Shown here: positions 36,842 to 56,035 of the stretch, piece after piece
How positions within the stretch are numbered: position 1 is the first letter of the stretch
Layout of the letters: each line of letters starts with the position of its first letter
DNA from: Litomosoides sigmodontis
Lineage: Eukaryota > Nematoda > Chromadorea > Rhabditida > Onchocercidae
NCBI GenBank assembly: GCA_963070105.1
Contig: OY718808.1
Span: 2,406,238-2,470,237 of the forward strand
DNA: 64,000 nt
Direction: 5' to 3'
Program-made: the position numbers and the translations under genes
Notes under the pieces: model-generated
Told to the model about the DNA's origin: nothing
Database searches by the model: none
What the model saw: the letters and a program-made list of their open reading frames with translations, nothing else

Positions 36842-39800
36842 ATGTCTGACACATGGGGTTTTTCAGGTATTTCTTTCAAGGATAGTGCCTTCAGCAATAT
36901 GAACCAGATTGCTTCGTTGAAACCCAGAGAAGATGAAATAACTTGTATGAGCTGGGCGAGTGAGGACCAAGTGAGTAATTATTTTTACAATGACAGTTAC
37001 AATGACATTTTACAATGGCAGTGAGTAATTATTTTTACAATTTGCAATTACAATTTTTTTTTACAATTACAATGACAAAGTAGTTAAATAAGTTTTTGAA
37101 GAAATTTTATATTATTGTGCGAGAACTAATTTGTCCTTAGACGGAATTGCTAACAGTCCAAATGGATAAACAGCTGAGATTGTTTGATACAACTTCAAAC
37201 GAATACACTACACTTTTCTCTTTGGGGAATGGGAGCGGTGCAGTTAAGGGGATCAAGAGGACTGCAGTGTATGTTGTTTTGCATCTATATTGCTATTTAC
37301 TTGCGAGGGGATTCAAAGAAGCAATCTATTAGCCGTACATTATAGAAAACTGCGCGTAAAAAGTTATTACTTTTTTAGAAGTTGTTTGAAGGTAATAGTG
37401 CTATTTGGAGTGAGGCTTATTTTGCAACTATTCCTTTTCGGACTTTACGTGAAAAAAGAAATGCGTCCAAAATTTTTCTGTTTCAGATTGGGTAGACATT
37501 CCTTGTATCTCACATTTTAGGTTAATGCAAGGGAAGTAGTTGGTGATTTTGAAATCGAAATTTCAATTTTTTGAGTCCTTAATTATTGGGTATTTTGGAG
37601 AACATTGGAATTAGGAATTTCAGAGGTACGTACATATCAGCGATTGAGTCTGGCGAGCTTTCCGTGTCGTCATCATCTGGAGAAATAGTGAAAGAGTTAA
37701 ACGCGGGAAATAATCTGATCGTGATGGTACCCAACTATGAGCAAGAAGGACATTACGCAACTGGTGGTAAGGAGAATCCCTTAAAAATATGGGACATTGA
37801 AAAGGGAGAAAAAATTTTTATGGCTAAAAATGTTCGACCAGATGAACTGCAACTTAGAGTGCCAGTATGGGTTAATGACATACGGTTTATACCGAAGTCA
37901 CAAAATATTGTAACAGTCACTGGTAGGCATCAGGTAATTTTTTTCGAGTTTCTGAAAAATTGTAGTTTAGTTACGTTCCTTACTAGAATTTACGGAATTA
38001 TGCTGACGTAACTTTTGTTTCTACGTGATATAGGAAAGGGTAATATTATGGAGAACTGGGACATTTGCTTAGTTCATAAAGGTAAAAAGCTAAGCAAATT
38101 AAAATATTAAATTATCAAGCTTAGTTAAGGGAAGGACCATTAGAAATGCGTACCACGTGGTCATTAGTTGAGAAACAGGTTATCACAGTTTGATGGCGAA
38201 TTGCAATTGACTTTTTTCAATCAATAAATTAAATCATTTGTGAAATTTTTTCTCATGCATTAACATTATAAGCGCAACATAATTGTTAATTGTTAGTTTA
38301 AAGTATATTTGAGATTTAGAAATTTCAAAGCTATACGAGATGATAGCTAATAGTTCCGTTGTTCTAGGTCACTAATTTGGTCCCGAATTGCAGATAAGAC
38401 TTTATGACCCTCGCACACAGCGGAGACCGGTAAAGGAGATGAAGTGGGAAGAGGAGCCACTGACAGCAATGTCTTTATGTCGAAATGAAATGCATATAGT
38501 TGCTGGTAATACTCGTGGTGATATAGGATTATTTGATTTACGGAATAAAAGTAAGACTTGTCGGCCTTTTACTGGCAATTTTTTAAGTTTTCTCTTTGCG
38601 AGAATTCTTGAAAGGCTCTGTAGGTCATGCTAAAACATGTTATGGATCCACTTGATAATTAATTAATCAGCTTACTGATCCCTTTTCAGTGCATATGGTG
38701 TGTAAGTATAAGGGTTGTGCAGGTTGTATCAGCGGAATTGATGCGCATCAATCAGCTGAATACATTGCTTCATGTTCTCTTGATCGTTTTGTTAGATTGC
38801 ACGAATTGAACTCAAAGAAGCTTGTCAAAAAGGTTAATTTTTCTAATTTTGCCAAAACCGTTCCTTGCTTTAACTTTTGAAGTAGTTTCCTTTGAATAAT
38901 TACCACAATGTTGCACATCAAAGAATTATGGGCACTATGTATTGTACCTTGCGGAAATTATTTTTCCCTCATATTTAATTTTATTTTTATTCGAAGATTG
39001 TGCTTAAACTCAATCCATAAGCTCACCAATTTTGGGCAAACCAGTGTAAAGATAAGGCGCTTGTTGAACTGTTCATTTATTTATAGCTTCAACAACTTTT
39101 ACTTCTCTTTATCAATACTTTTAAAGTAGTAAATTTGTTTGCAGGTGTACTGTAAAGCTCGTCTGAACCGAATTTTGCTGTGTAATAAACTTTCCTTCCT
39201 TAATAACGAAGGTGATATCAAACAACAAATGGAACATGATGATTGGCAAAAAATTGAGGTGAAATACTGCAGCTTTTCAATTATGTTGTGTTGGGTTGAC
39301 GTTGAATTAAAACATTAGCACGGTCAATAGATGCCAAAGCTTTAGACTTTAGATCTCAGTTAGTTTATTTCAAACCCATAATTCTATATTCTTCCTTAAT
39401 TTTTTAAGGTTGGTTTCAAGTGTTCAAGATCATTTATTTAATGTTATCTCACAGTTCGCTCTTGTCTTGTGTTAGATTTGGGGGGTCGTGGTTTATTTCG
39501 TTTATAGTAGCTATTTTTACTGCCCCACCAGCCGTATTTGTTTTGCACTACTTAAATAGTAAGTTCTTCCATGCAACTATTCTGAATCATTTTCCATTAA
39601 ATCAATTCTTTAGGAAGGTGATAATAACGAAAGTAGTGAGGATGAAGCTTTATGGAATGATATGAAACATAGTAAGGAAAGACAGACGAAGAGGAAAGTG
39701 AGGGTATGTTTTTGTGATTGATGAACCAACTATTCTGAATCATTTGCCATTAATTAAATCAATTCTTTAGGAAGGTGATAATAACGAAAGTAGTGAACCC

Positions 39801-40164
39801 ATTTGCAAACTTTTGCAGTTGGATTAAATTTACTGCAGTAAGGTTATTTAAGTCAAGGAGTTTATCAGATGGGAAGATCTTCGACATTTGACATTAAATT
39901 TAAAAATATACGTCATCAGAGTAAGAAGCAAATTTGCTTCTTTTGCGGTCTGTTCCTAATTTCAATTTCATGTTGTAGGAAAATGGTCTGGAGGAAGTGG
40001 TCAAGAAACCTAAGTCTACAAAAGAAAGAAAACGAAAGCATGATATTACGATGTCGGACACCTCAAAACGAAAGAAGTTGGTATCAGGGTCTAAAAGGAA
40101 AATCGAAAGCACTGATGAGACTGTGATTACAACTCCGTTAAAAAAATGGGTCCAAATCATTTAA
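36842..40164 (+). CDS. WDR74 / Nsa1 ribosome-biogenesis WD40 protein
   Basis: Nucleolar beta-propeller acting with NVL in maturation of pre-60S particles. Exons: 36842-36970, 37141-37268, 37624-37933, 38394-38550, 38690-38832, 39145-39258, 39614-39703, 39979-40164; 418 aa. Hallmarks: ATGGKENPLKIWDIEKG, the Nsa1-specific RVPVWVNDIRFIP...IVTVTGRHQIRLYDPRTQRR, PLTAMSL, GNTRGDIGLFDLRN, and YIASCSLDRFVRLHE in the last blade. An acidic EGDNNESSEDEALW segment and a Lys/Arg-rich tail (KERKRKHD, TSKRKK) are likely nucleolar targeting. N-terminus is less certain: TTTTTCAG at 36859-36866 could be an acceptor for an unseen first exon. Exon 7 and its acceptor are duplicated in the next intron (39727-39797). 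Convergent with ELP1, 381 bp away. Confidence 0.93.
39727..39797 (+). repeat. Duplicated WDR74 exon 7 acceptor and 5' half
   Basis: Near-identical to 39574-39639: branch region, TTCTTTAG acceptor and the first eight codons of exon 7 (GAAGGTGATAATAACGAAAG...), with a 4-bp insertion. It lies in the intron after exon 7. Used instead of exon 7 it would add ten more codons and then a TAA. Confidence 0.9.
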
Positions 40165-40545
40165 CGTTATCATTTGTAAACGCGTGGTATTTGAGGACAT
40201 ATAGTTCTGCGTTCTCATCGTTAGCACTGTGTCGCTATCAATGAATTTACTGAAATGCCGGATCTGTTTGTTGTAGATGGGACCTACCTTAAATATATAG
40301 GTACATAATTCACCACAAGCCTTGGACGGGTGTTTATAGATTTTACTGTATCTGCTTGATCTCGTTTCTGGCCCGACTATTTGTGTTTTATATTTATGTG
40401 TTATAAAACATAAAATGAAACATTATATTTGTGTGAAAACAAAGAATCTCACGAACAAATCTCAAGTTGCCATAGGACATTCCTGATCTGCGGTCGCATC
40501 AGTTCTGATTCTGGAAATGATCATACCTTTCGTTCTCTATATAAT
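40165..40545. other. Convergent 3' region WDR74 / ELP1
   Basis: Three-prime flanks of two converging genes. A further short ELP1 terminal exon could lie here if the GTAAATTA donor inside its last exon is used; I could not identify one. Confidence 0.45.
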
Positions 40546-49185
<8,640 letters not shown>

Positions 49186-49698
49186 TTGAGCGACCTGAAT
49201 AGGAAAATTTACAAATGATGCAATCGGAAATTTACATTACCGAAATAATTCTCACTCAATCATTCCAACAATCACAGGTCGATCACCTGAGACACAATAC
49301 TTCAGGGAACACTCAGTCCTCAACAGGTTTTAATACGAGTAGCTAGAATGTAATCGACTATATTCTTCCTCAATTTGAACTAAAACCCAATTGGAAATTG
49401 TAATGAAACGGATCTGTCTATAAGTAAGTGTTGTTTGCTCATACTAATTGGAGTCGTGCATACGGCAACGATTAGTGGTGCAGTTTATTTTTCGATTTAG
49501 CTATGTTAGCATTAATCTAAAAGTGTATAGTTTCCAAAGCTGAGCATCATTGGAGAGAATTGAGAAAGAGCAAAGTGGTTAAATTAATTTCTTATTTGTT
49601 AAAGCGAACGGTTATTGTGTTCTGCAAATTCGGAAGAGGTTTTGATCAATTCTCTCACTGTCATTTTTCTGTGTGGAATTGAATAGACCAATTGGTTG
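49186..49698. other. Divergent spacer ELP1 / VPS37
   Basis: Likely shared promoter region for two housekeeping genes. No TATA box is obvious and nothing else is recognised. Confidence 0.5.
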
Positions 49699-51444
49699 AT
49701 GCTTCGTTATAGGCGAGACGTGATGGTGGACACTTCATACGAATCGCTTCTAGATGTTTGTGTCTCAGCTGCAATGACTTCGATTAAGAATATGAATTAT
49801 GATCAAGTTGCCGAACTGTTGAATGATGATGATGACAATAAAAAAATAGATGAGATCGTTGATGGCATATCACAAGTTAGTTTTTCAGTATTTGAAAATT
49901 TGTCACTTATCTTTATTTCCGTAGTTGCTGAAATTTTCATCAAAACCGATGTTGGCACTCCGTTACGATCTCTCTTAGTATCAGTTTTTCAGGTTCGAAC
50001 TTTGCCTACCGAACGTGAAATGGGTCTTGTACAGAATAAATCGCTTGCCGAATGGAACTTATCACAGGAACCGAAGATCGAAGAAGCTAAAAGACAATTA
50101 CGAACAACTTATGAAGAAGCTGTTAAAGTTAAACAGGAAGTAATGGAGCTGAAAGAAAAATTGAGCAAGTTTTGAGTTTTTTCTTTCAAAAGTACTAACT
50201 CTCACATGTCCAATTTTTCCTCTTGCAAAATCTTAGCAATGTAACTGTCATCTGAGAGAAGTGATGTAGCCTGAAGTGCTGAACTTTTTTCCAAAAAAAA
50301 TCTTCTATACCCTCATGAAGAGATTGCCTGTTAGAAAAGAGAAAATGATGTAATTTTCAGATTCGTTGTCGGAAGAAAGATCGCTGGACACATCGAGTGC
50401 ACTTCTCCAAGCTGCTGCACAGTCTGCTGATGACGAAAGCGAAGTAAGTTGAGCATTTCAGATTCGAGATTTAAATAACCGAACCGTTTAAATTGCAGAT
50501 TAGACGTTTTTGCGGAAGTGTGCGAATTAACTGTTGTCTAGGATACTTATTCGTTTTGTAAATTCTTTGTCACTATTAATTTATATTCAACAGTTGAATA
50601 TGTTAAATTGTTTATTTTTTTTCTACCTTCAATAAGACAATTTTACATTGCCATACGTTTCATTTTTTTGAAAATTGATTTTTTGATGTTCATGTCGTGT
50701 AAAGACATTGTACGTTTTCAATTTCGAAAAATTTACATTTACATTTGAATATACATTGACGAGATGTTACCGTAGCATTATAGCAAAATAAACAAAATAT
50801 AGACCTAATCATATTGATGGGACATAAACGATTTCGATTTTTGAAAAATTGTGCAAGCAACTATAATGAATAGGAAAGTAATATTTTTTTGAACAACTAA
50901 TAAACAGAAAAATGAAATGATCAAAGATAGTGCTGGGTGCTTTTCTACACTTTTTTTTCGGGAACCTAATGGTGCATAATGTAAATCATCATGTGAAGTG
51001 TTGATGATTTCGCTGCAATTTCCGAGCCTTTATTTCAGGCAATCGCCGATCGATATTTGAGCGGTGAGATGGAAGTTGATCAGTTCCTGAAAGAATTCAT
51101 TGAGAAGAAGACTCTTGCTCATATGAGGTTAACTTCCCTTACACTTTCTTCTCTGCCACTGTCAAGAATAATTTCACATTCCTAAGTGAGTGTTATGGAA
51201 ATTGTAACCTAACATTTTATGATTCTTTAAAAGAAATTTTTGACCTATTAATTGAACTATTTTTGTCTCTTTATCCTGCAGAAAAATCAAATCCGACAAG
51301 TTGTTGGCGATTCTGCAACAACAACAATATCCGCAGCAACCAAGTTCAAACTTCAAAACAACGGCACCGTACTCCACGAAAGGTGGAGGATTGCACCCTC
51401 AGTCTTTTAATCTTCCTTCATCTCGTCAGTCATTCTGGCATTGA
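49699..51444 (+). CDS. vps-37: ESCRT-I subunit VPS37
   Basis: VPS37 joins TSG101, VPS28 and MVB12 in ESCRT-I, sorting ubiquitinated cargo into multivesicular bodies. Exons: 49699-49875, 49993-50164, 50361-50443, 51039-51127, 51282-51444; 227 aa. The Mod_r domain is clear: LPTEREMGLVQNKSLAEWNL, a coiled coil (IEEAKRQLRTTYEEAVKVKQ then EVMELKEKL), LLQAAAQSADDESEAIADRY followed by LSGEM, and EVDQFLKEFIEKKTLAHMRK then IKSDKLLAIL (human FLDGEIPLDSFIDVYQ, RKLAHMRRVKIEKL). The Gln/Pro/Ser-rich C-terminus ends SSRQSFWH. Only a GC-AG intron (A|GCAAGT at 50165) keeps frame between exons 2 and 3. The start could be either ATG 49699 (MLRYRRDVMVD) or the internal one at 49723 (MVDTS). Confidence 0.93.
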
Positions 51445-51573
51445 ACAATTTACTCAGTGATATATTATTATGAAGTGCTTAAATTGCTGTAAACAGGATG
51501 AATTTTTAATTTTTACTTCTCCCACACTCTCACTGCTGTATGTATATTTACACGTTTTTTCGAAAGTAAAATC

Positions 51574-51581
51574 TATAAATA
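51574..51581 (+). promoter_or_regulatory. TATA-like box before the GC-rich island
   Basis: TATAAATA about 30-45 bp before the structured GC-rich segment begins. It is suggestive of a core promoter on the plus strand, but chance occurrence is common at this base composition. Confidence 0.3.
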
Positions 51582-51604
51582 GTTTACACAATCTAGTGAC
51601 TTAG

Positions 51605-51925
51605 TTTCGCGTAAGCCAAATTATCCCTGCAACTTGGTGCACCTAAACATTGAAGTTGGAAGCAGCGCTACTGAAGTACTCAAGAACGGAACATGAAGGC
51701 AATGATGCCGACATCGGCAACTGACCAAGCTCGTACGCTGAAATAGATGAACGGACGCGCACAGAGCAGCGTCACAGTGGAAGAGATGTGCTGTGCGCCC
51801 CCGGATAACCCCGGGGACGCGGTCCAAAAAAACCAACCCGCGTAACAGACGAGTCCATTACGCGAGGGATCCCAAGAACAGTTGTTCAAGGGCCAAACCC
51901 GGCTCACACGCTCGTTGTGCATACT
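51605..51925. ncRNA. Candidate structured RNA: GC-rich hairpin-dense island
   Basis: About 320 bp clearly GC-richer than its surroundings and dense in inverted repeats: TGCCGA/TCGGCA 51706-51719; GCGCACAG 51757-51764 with CTGTGCGC 51791-51798; CCCCGG 51799-51804 with CCGGGG 51811-51816; CGCGTAA 51839-51845 with TTACGCG 51858-51864; GAACA/TGTTC 51876-51887. Open frames on the minus strand have unconvincing composition. I searched by eye for 7SL helix 8, RNase P/MRP P4 motifs, 7SK, U3 boxes, spliced leader and telomerase template (TTAGGC) and found none. Strand is undecided; a TATA-like box at 51574 favours plus, but no T-run terminator is nearby. It could also be a foreign or repeated element. 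VPS37 and MRPL48 flank it. Confidence 0.45.
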
Positions 51926-52581
51926 TCATGCCACGGCGCAAGTGACATTGAGTGGTTTGAGTTTCACAAATTCATGCTTGTAGCACTTTCTCTGTCATAC
52001 ACTGTCTCACTCGTTTCAAGCATTCTCTGTCTCTCTTCAATGAGAACGCTAACACACAGCAAGTTTATGCTCAACATTTGTTGAAACTTCGTGAAACATT
52101 CAATCAGAGTTTTCTGCGAGTGTTTATGGTATGGTGTTATTTACTGCAAGATAAATAGTTTGAGCAATGAGACGACGAGACATGATGAATGAGAATTAGG
52201 TGGGGAAAAAGTTTGAGGTTAAAAATTAGGGACGTTGCTAATATGCTACAGCTATGTTTGAATTGGCAACAGAACTAGACGTATGGATATGTTAGATTAA
52301 ATGCGACAGTGTGATGAATGTAATTTTCTCATCGAGTTATTGAATTCCGTTTCAGATTCATTTCATCATTTTGAGTATTCCATATTGCGATGATGATGAT
52401 ATTTTGGTGAGATGAGAATTCGCTTGTAGCTCAACACTGTTAGCTGGCTCACTGTTGCTTTCATTAGTACTTCAACACCTTGTGCTACATGCTTATTCGT
52501 CGTTGCTAATGAATTGCTAATTGCTAATGCTCACGTTCACCGTGATTACTCTCTTATGTGACACAAACATTATACATAGGT
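51926..52581. other. Spacer upstream of MRPL48
   Basis: AT-rich with GCTAATTGCTAAT repeats near 52505-52530. No gene recognised. Confidence 0.5.
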
Positions 52582-53949
52582 ATGTTTTATAGATTAATGA
52601 AATTACTCAAGTATCAGTGGATTGCTGGTAGTGCGGCAATCCAGCAACACGTTCGTGAAGTATCACTGAGAGCAAAAGTCAAGAAAATTAATCCATGGCA
52701 ATTATATGAACCAATAATTGAGAATAAGAAAGTTTATCCGGAGTATCCATTGCTTAATATTCAATTGGATTCGATGGATTTTGTACCACTTGAAAAGTTT
52801 CACAGTTACGCACACAAAAAGGCACGCCAATTTGGATTTAAAGTGATAGATGGGTATGACTTTTATGTTTGTTCCAATTGCAGAGCGGTAAATTCTATCA
52901 AAGTTTCAATTGTAGTGGAGAAATTTGTGACACAAATAGGGAGCAATAGGAATCTATTGCACTACTCCTTTAGTTAGTTATTTTGATCTTTTTTCCTGTT
53001 TAGTTTTGTCATTAATCGACGTTAGATGGATGTTTTTAGTCGTTTCATATGACTTTAATTAAATCTGTAATTCCTAAATCTTCCGAAATTTAAATTTTAT
53101 TCATTCAAGTCTAATTTTCAACGTTTTTCAGCTACGCAATTCCTCCCACAAAAATTATACTGATGCCGGACAAACCTGATAAAACGAAGCAAGAAAAGAA
53201 TATAGTGTTGTCAACATATCATCGGTTTTTGAGATTGGACGGAGTACCATGTGTTCGTCTGCCATTATACCTTCATCTTATTCAGGTTCACTTTTTCACT
53301 TTTAGTGTCGTTATTTTTTTTGTACTTGTTTACTTGAGTAACTTATTTGGAATGGATGTTTATTGTCATCTTTCTTTGGACTACATGAGTCGCACGCAAC
53401 TTTTTCATGCAGAATGTCCTTATTAGAATGCAGTAAAATAAGTGTAAAAAAATGTTTTCAAAAATTGAGATATAAATTACTCCATTGACAAATATAATTT
53501 GTGTAGCTCTGAAAGTGAACTACATATTTGCCAATTTTTCATACACTTAGGGGGGGGCCCTAATTTCTGTCAATGTAGGAACAGGTAGCTAACAGTTTTT
53601 GGAACCAACGTTAGTCCAAGAAGAAAGTCTTTGCTTAGTTATGTACAGTTTTCGAGAGAACTTTGCCTATAAAATTTGGGAGCATTACTTATAGCAGTAC
53701 CGAAAAATGACGGCCAGAATTACTTATTTGCTAAATTCGTCGATAGAATTGCATTGTTCTAAGTGCACGTTATTTATATTTTCTTACCTGTAGGCCCATG
53801 CACCTATTGGTGTTACAATAAAAATCAAGAAGCAGGAGCAAGCGGATGAGGACATCAGATATATACCCGACGAGATTTTGGAAGCTCGTAAAGCAGAGCT
53901 GCTTAGTCTGGACGATCCAAAAACGAGGAAACTGCTTGGCTGGGAGTGA
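52582..53949 (+). CDS. mrpl-48: Mitochondrial ribosomal protein L48
   Basis: Large-subunit mitoribosomal protein with a uS10-like fold. Exons: 52582-52853, 53132-53285, 53794-53949; 193 aa. The N-terminus MFYRLMKLLKYQWIAGSAAI is basic and hydrophobic, as for a mitochondrial presequence. Core matches to MRPL48: YPLLNIQLDSMDFVPLEKF (human YGVLNIHLTAYDMTLAES), YAHKKARQFGFKVIDGYAIP then PTKIILM (human MPTKTIEVLQL), VLSTYHRFLRLDGV, APIGVTIKIKKQEQADED, and a helical acidic tail ending KLLGWE. The frame is open upstream to 52558 without another ATG, so 52582 is chosen. Confidence 0.88.
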
Positions 53950-55657
53950 TTAATGTTTGGTAATTATGGAATAACATAGGTTATTAAACACAGTAGGCAC
54001 TTATAATTTTGAATTGATGTATGGCCTTTTTTGCAAAACTTACAATGGATTCCATGGCTGCAGTCGTTGAATTACTGCATTATATGTCTTCTGATTATGG
54101 TTTAAGTAGAATTATTTAAATTTATGGCTGCAGTCGAAAAAAGTTTAGCAGAGTACTGTTTTGTTCTATTCTAAAAAGTTTGATCTCAATTTGCTGAATT
54201 CATTTACTGCTTAATTCAGTACTGATTTCATTTTGCCTAAACTTTTTATGAATCTCTGCGTCTCTGTGCATCATGCATTATAGTTGATCGTTGCGGAATT
54301 GGTTTTTTTTTAAATCTCAAATCTGTTTTTCAGAAATTCCGAGGACTTTAAAACGATGTAGCACCGTTAAGAAAATATTTATCAGTAAATCAATTTTATA
54401 ATGTATTGCATCTTAATGGCAAATTTTTGTGTATTCTTACGAGATTGTTTTTAGTCATTTACTTTTTAGATAGTTATGAACAACAGCTTACTGCAACTCG
54501 TTACTTGATCATTTGAATGAAAGTCAGAATCACTTAATACTATGGTTTTACGATGATCTAACTATAGTAGACGAATCGTGCTAATGTTTGTATAAAGTGG
54601 TCTCAGCAAATTTTTTTTTAGAAATAAGTTAAATAAATGAGTTATAACGCATTGCATAGTACTTATACAAAATATAACTGTCAAGAAATCCTGCAGCTAA
54701 AAAGGCAGCTAAATTCCATTTTTCGTTTACTTCGAAAAAAGCCAACAAAACAAGTGTTCATTTTTCAAATATATGAGAATTCTCGCATTCATTAAAATGC
54801 CTTGTTAATTTCGATAGCGTTTTCAGCGATCATCCATTTTAACTTGATATACTTTCTTTTTATTTAAAAAAAAAAAAAGAACGAACGAAAAGAGAAGCAT
54901 ATATTTTGATGAAAGAAAGTTGGAAATACAGTGACTAAAGCTATTGATTTTGATCCATTGCAATTGGATATTTCGTGTCCCAGAGTTCTCTGCGATCAGT
55001 AAGCAGTTGCTGTGATTTTTGAGTAATGATGGAAAAAATTTGCTATAGTAGGAAATGGTAGTCATGCATTTTTTAAAAAAGAGCTGCACAGTTTGAAACA
55101 CGCAAATTTTGTCGGGGGAGTTGCAAATAAGAAATATATAATCCAAATTGAAATTACGATAATTTGCTAGAATTTCCATTTGTTATATTACAATAGTGAA
55201 ATCTAAATCTACAAACCTTTGAGCTAACAATATTAGCAATTGCAAATTAAAACTTAATAATGGCATTCTTTGTCCAGCAATATCATACAATAGTCATATG
55301 TTTGAGAAAAAAAAAGTTGCATCAATAGTACACATTCATAGAAATTTCAACAAAAATTTCAGTTATTTTTAGCTCCTACAATAACAAAAAAGACGCGTGA
55401 CTTACTTCTATACTTACGTAATAGTCACGCAACTGAGGAAAAAAAAATGAGCAAACAAGGATTTGTATGCATACGTTTTTTTTTCTTTTTTACACCTTTA
55501 GAAATACCTCTTAGAAATATCGCTCTGTACGATTAAATTTCCTCAACAGTTTATTCCTTTTCTTTGAGCAACTTTTTGTGAATGCAAAAAGGCAAAGAAA
55601 ATATATATATATATGTGTTTGGATGAAATGAATAATATAACAATGAATGGTTGAAGT

Positions 55658-55698
<41 letters not shown>

Positions 55699-56035
55699 AT
55701 GAAATAAAAAAAGAAAAGAAATTAAAAAAAAAAAAACGTCTAGGAACCGGTTGAATTCTTTCCATTCAGGTAAATCGTTACGAAATACATGAAGTAATGG
55801 ATGAGATGAAAGAGAGAAGTGAAAAAGAGGTAGAAGTTTGTTTGTTTATGTGTTTTTTTTTCCGAATCGGTTAAAAGTTTCATTTACTGTATTGATTGAA
55901 GGGAAAAAGATGAGAGGTTGGGTTTTTGCTAAATTTGAAGTAAAAGTGGTCGCTCTCTGTTACAGTAAGTAACAGAGGCAAATGGTAGTCGTATAAAAGG
56001 TGTTTGAGAATTGAAAGTAACTGCCTATTTTTGCG
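53950..56035. other. Spacer MRPL48 / secreted repeat gene
   Basis: AT-rich with a (TG)n tract at about 55661-55695. A 118-codon minus frame (54823-55179) is Phe/Ser/Asn-rich and looks like chance. TATAAAA at 55992-55998 belongs to the downstream gene. Confidence 0.55.
55992..55998 (+). promoter_or_regulatory. TATA box of the secreted repeat-protein gene
   Basis: TATAAAA 38 bp before the start codon at 56036, with a short leader between. This spacing suits a strongly or stage-specifically transcribed secreted-protein gene. Confidence 0.5.

Noticed and set aside
51621..51922. Minus-strand frames over the GC-rich island as protein genes
   Set aside because: Composition (many Cys/His/Trp, no helix pattern), overlap of two frames and multiple hairpins argue for RNA structure or a non-coding element instead.
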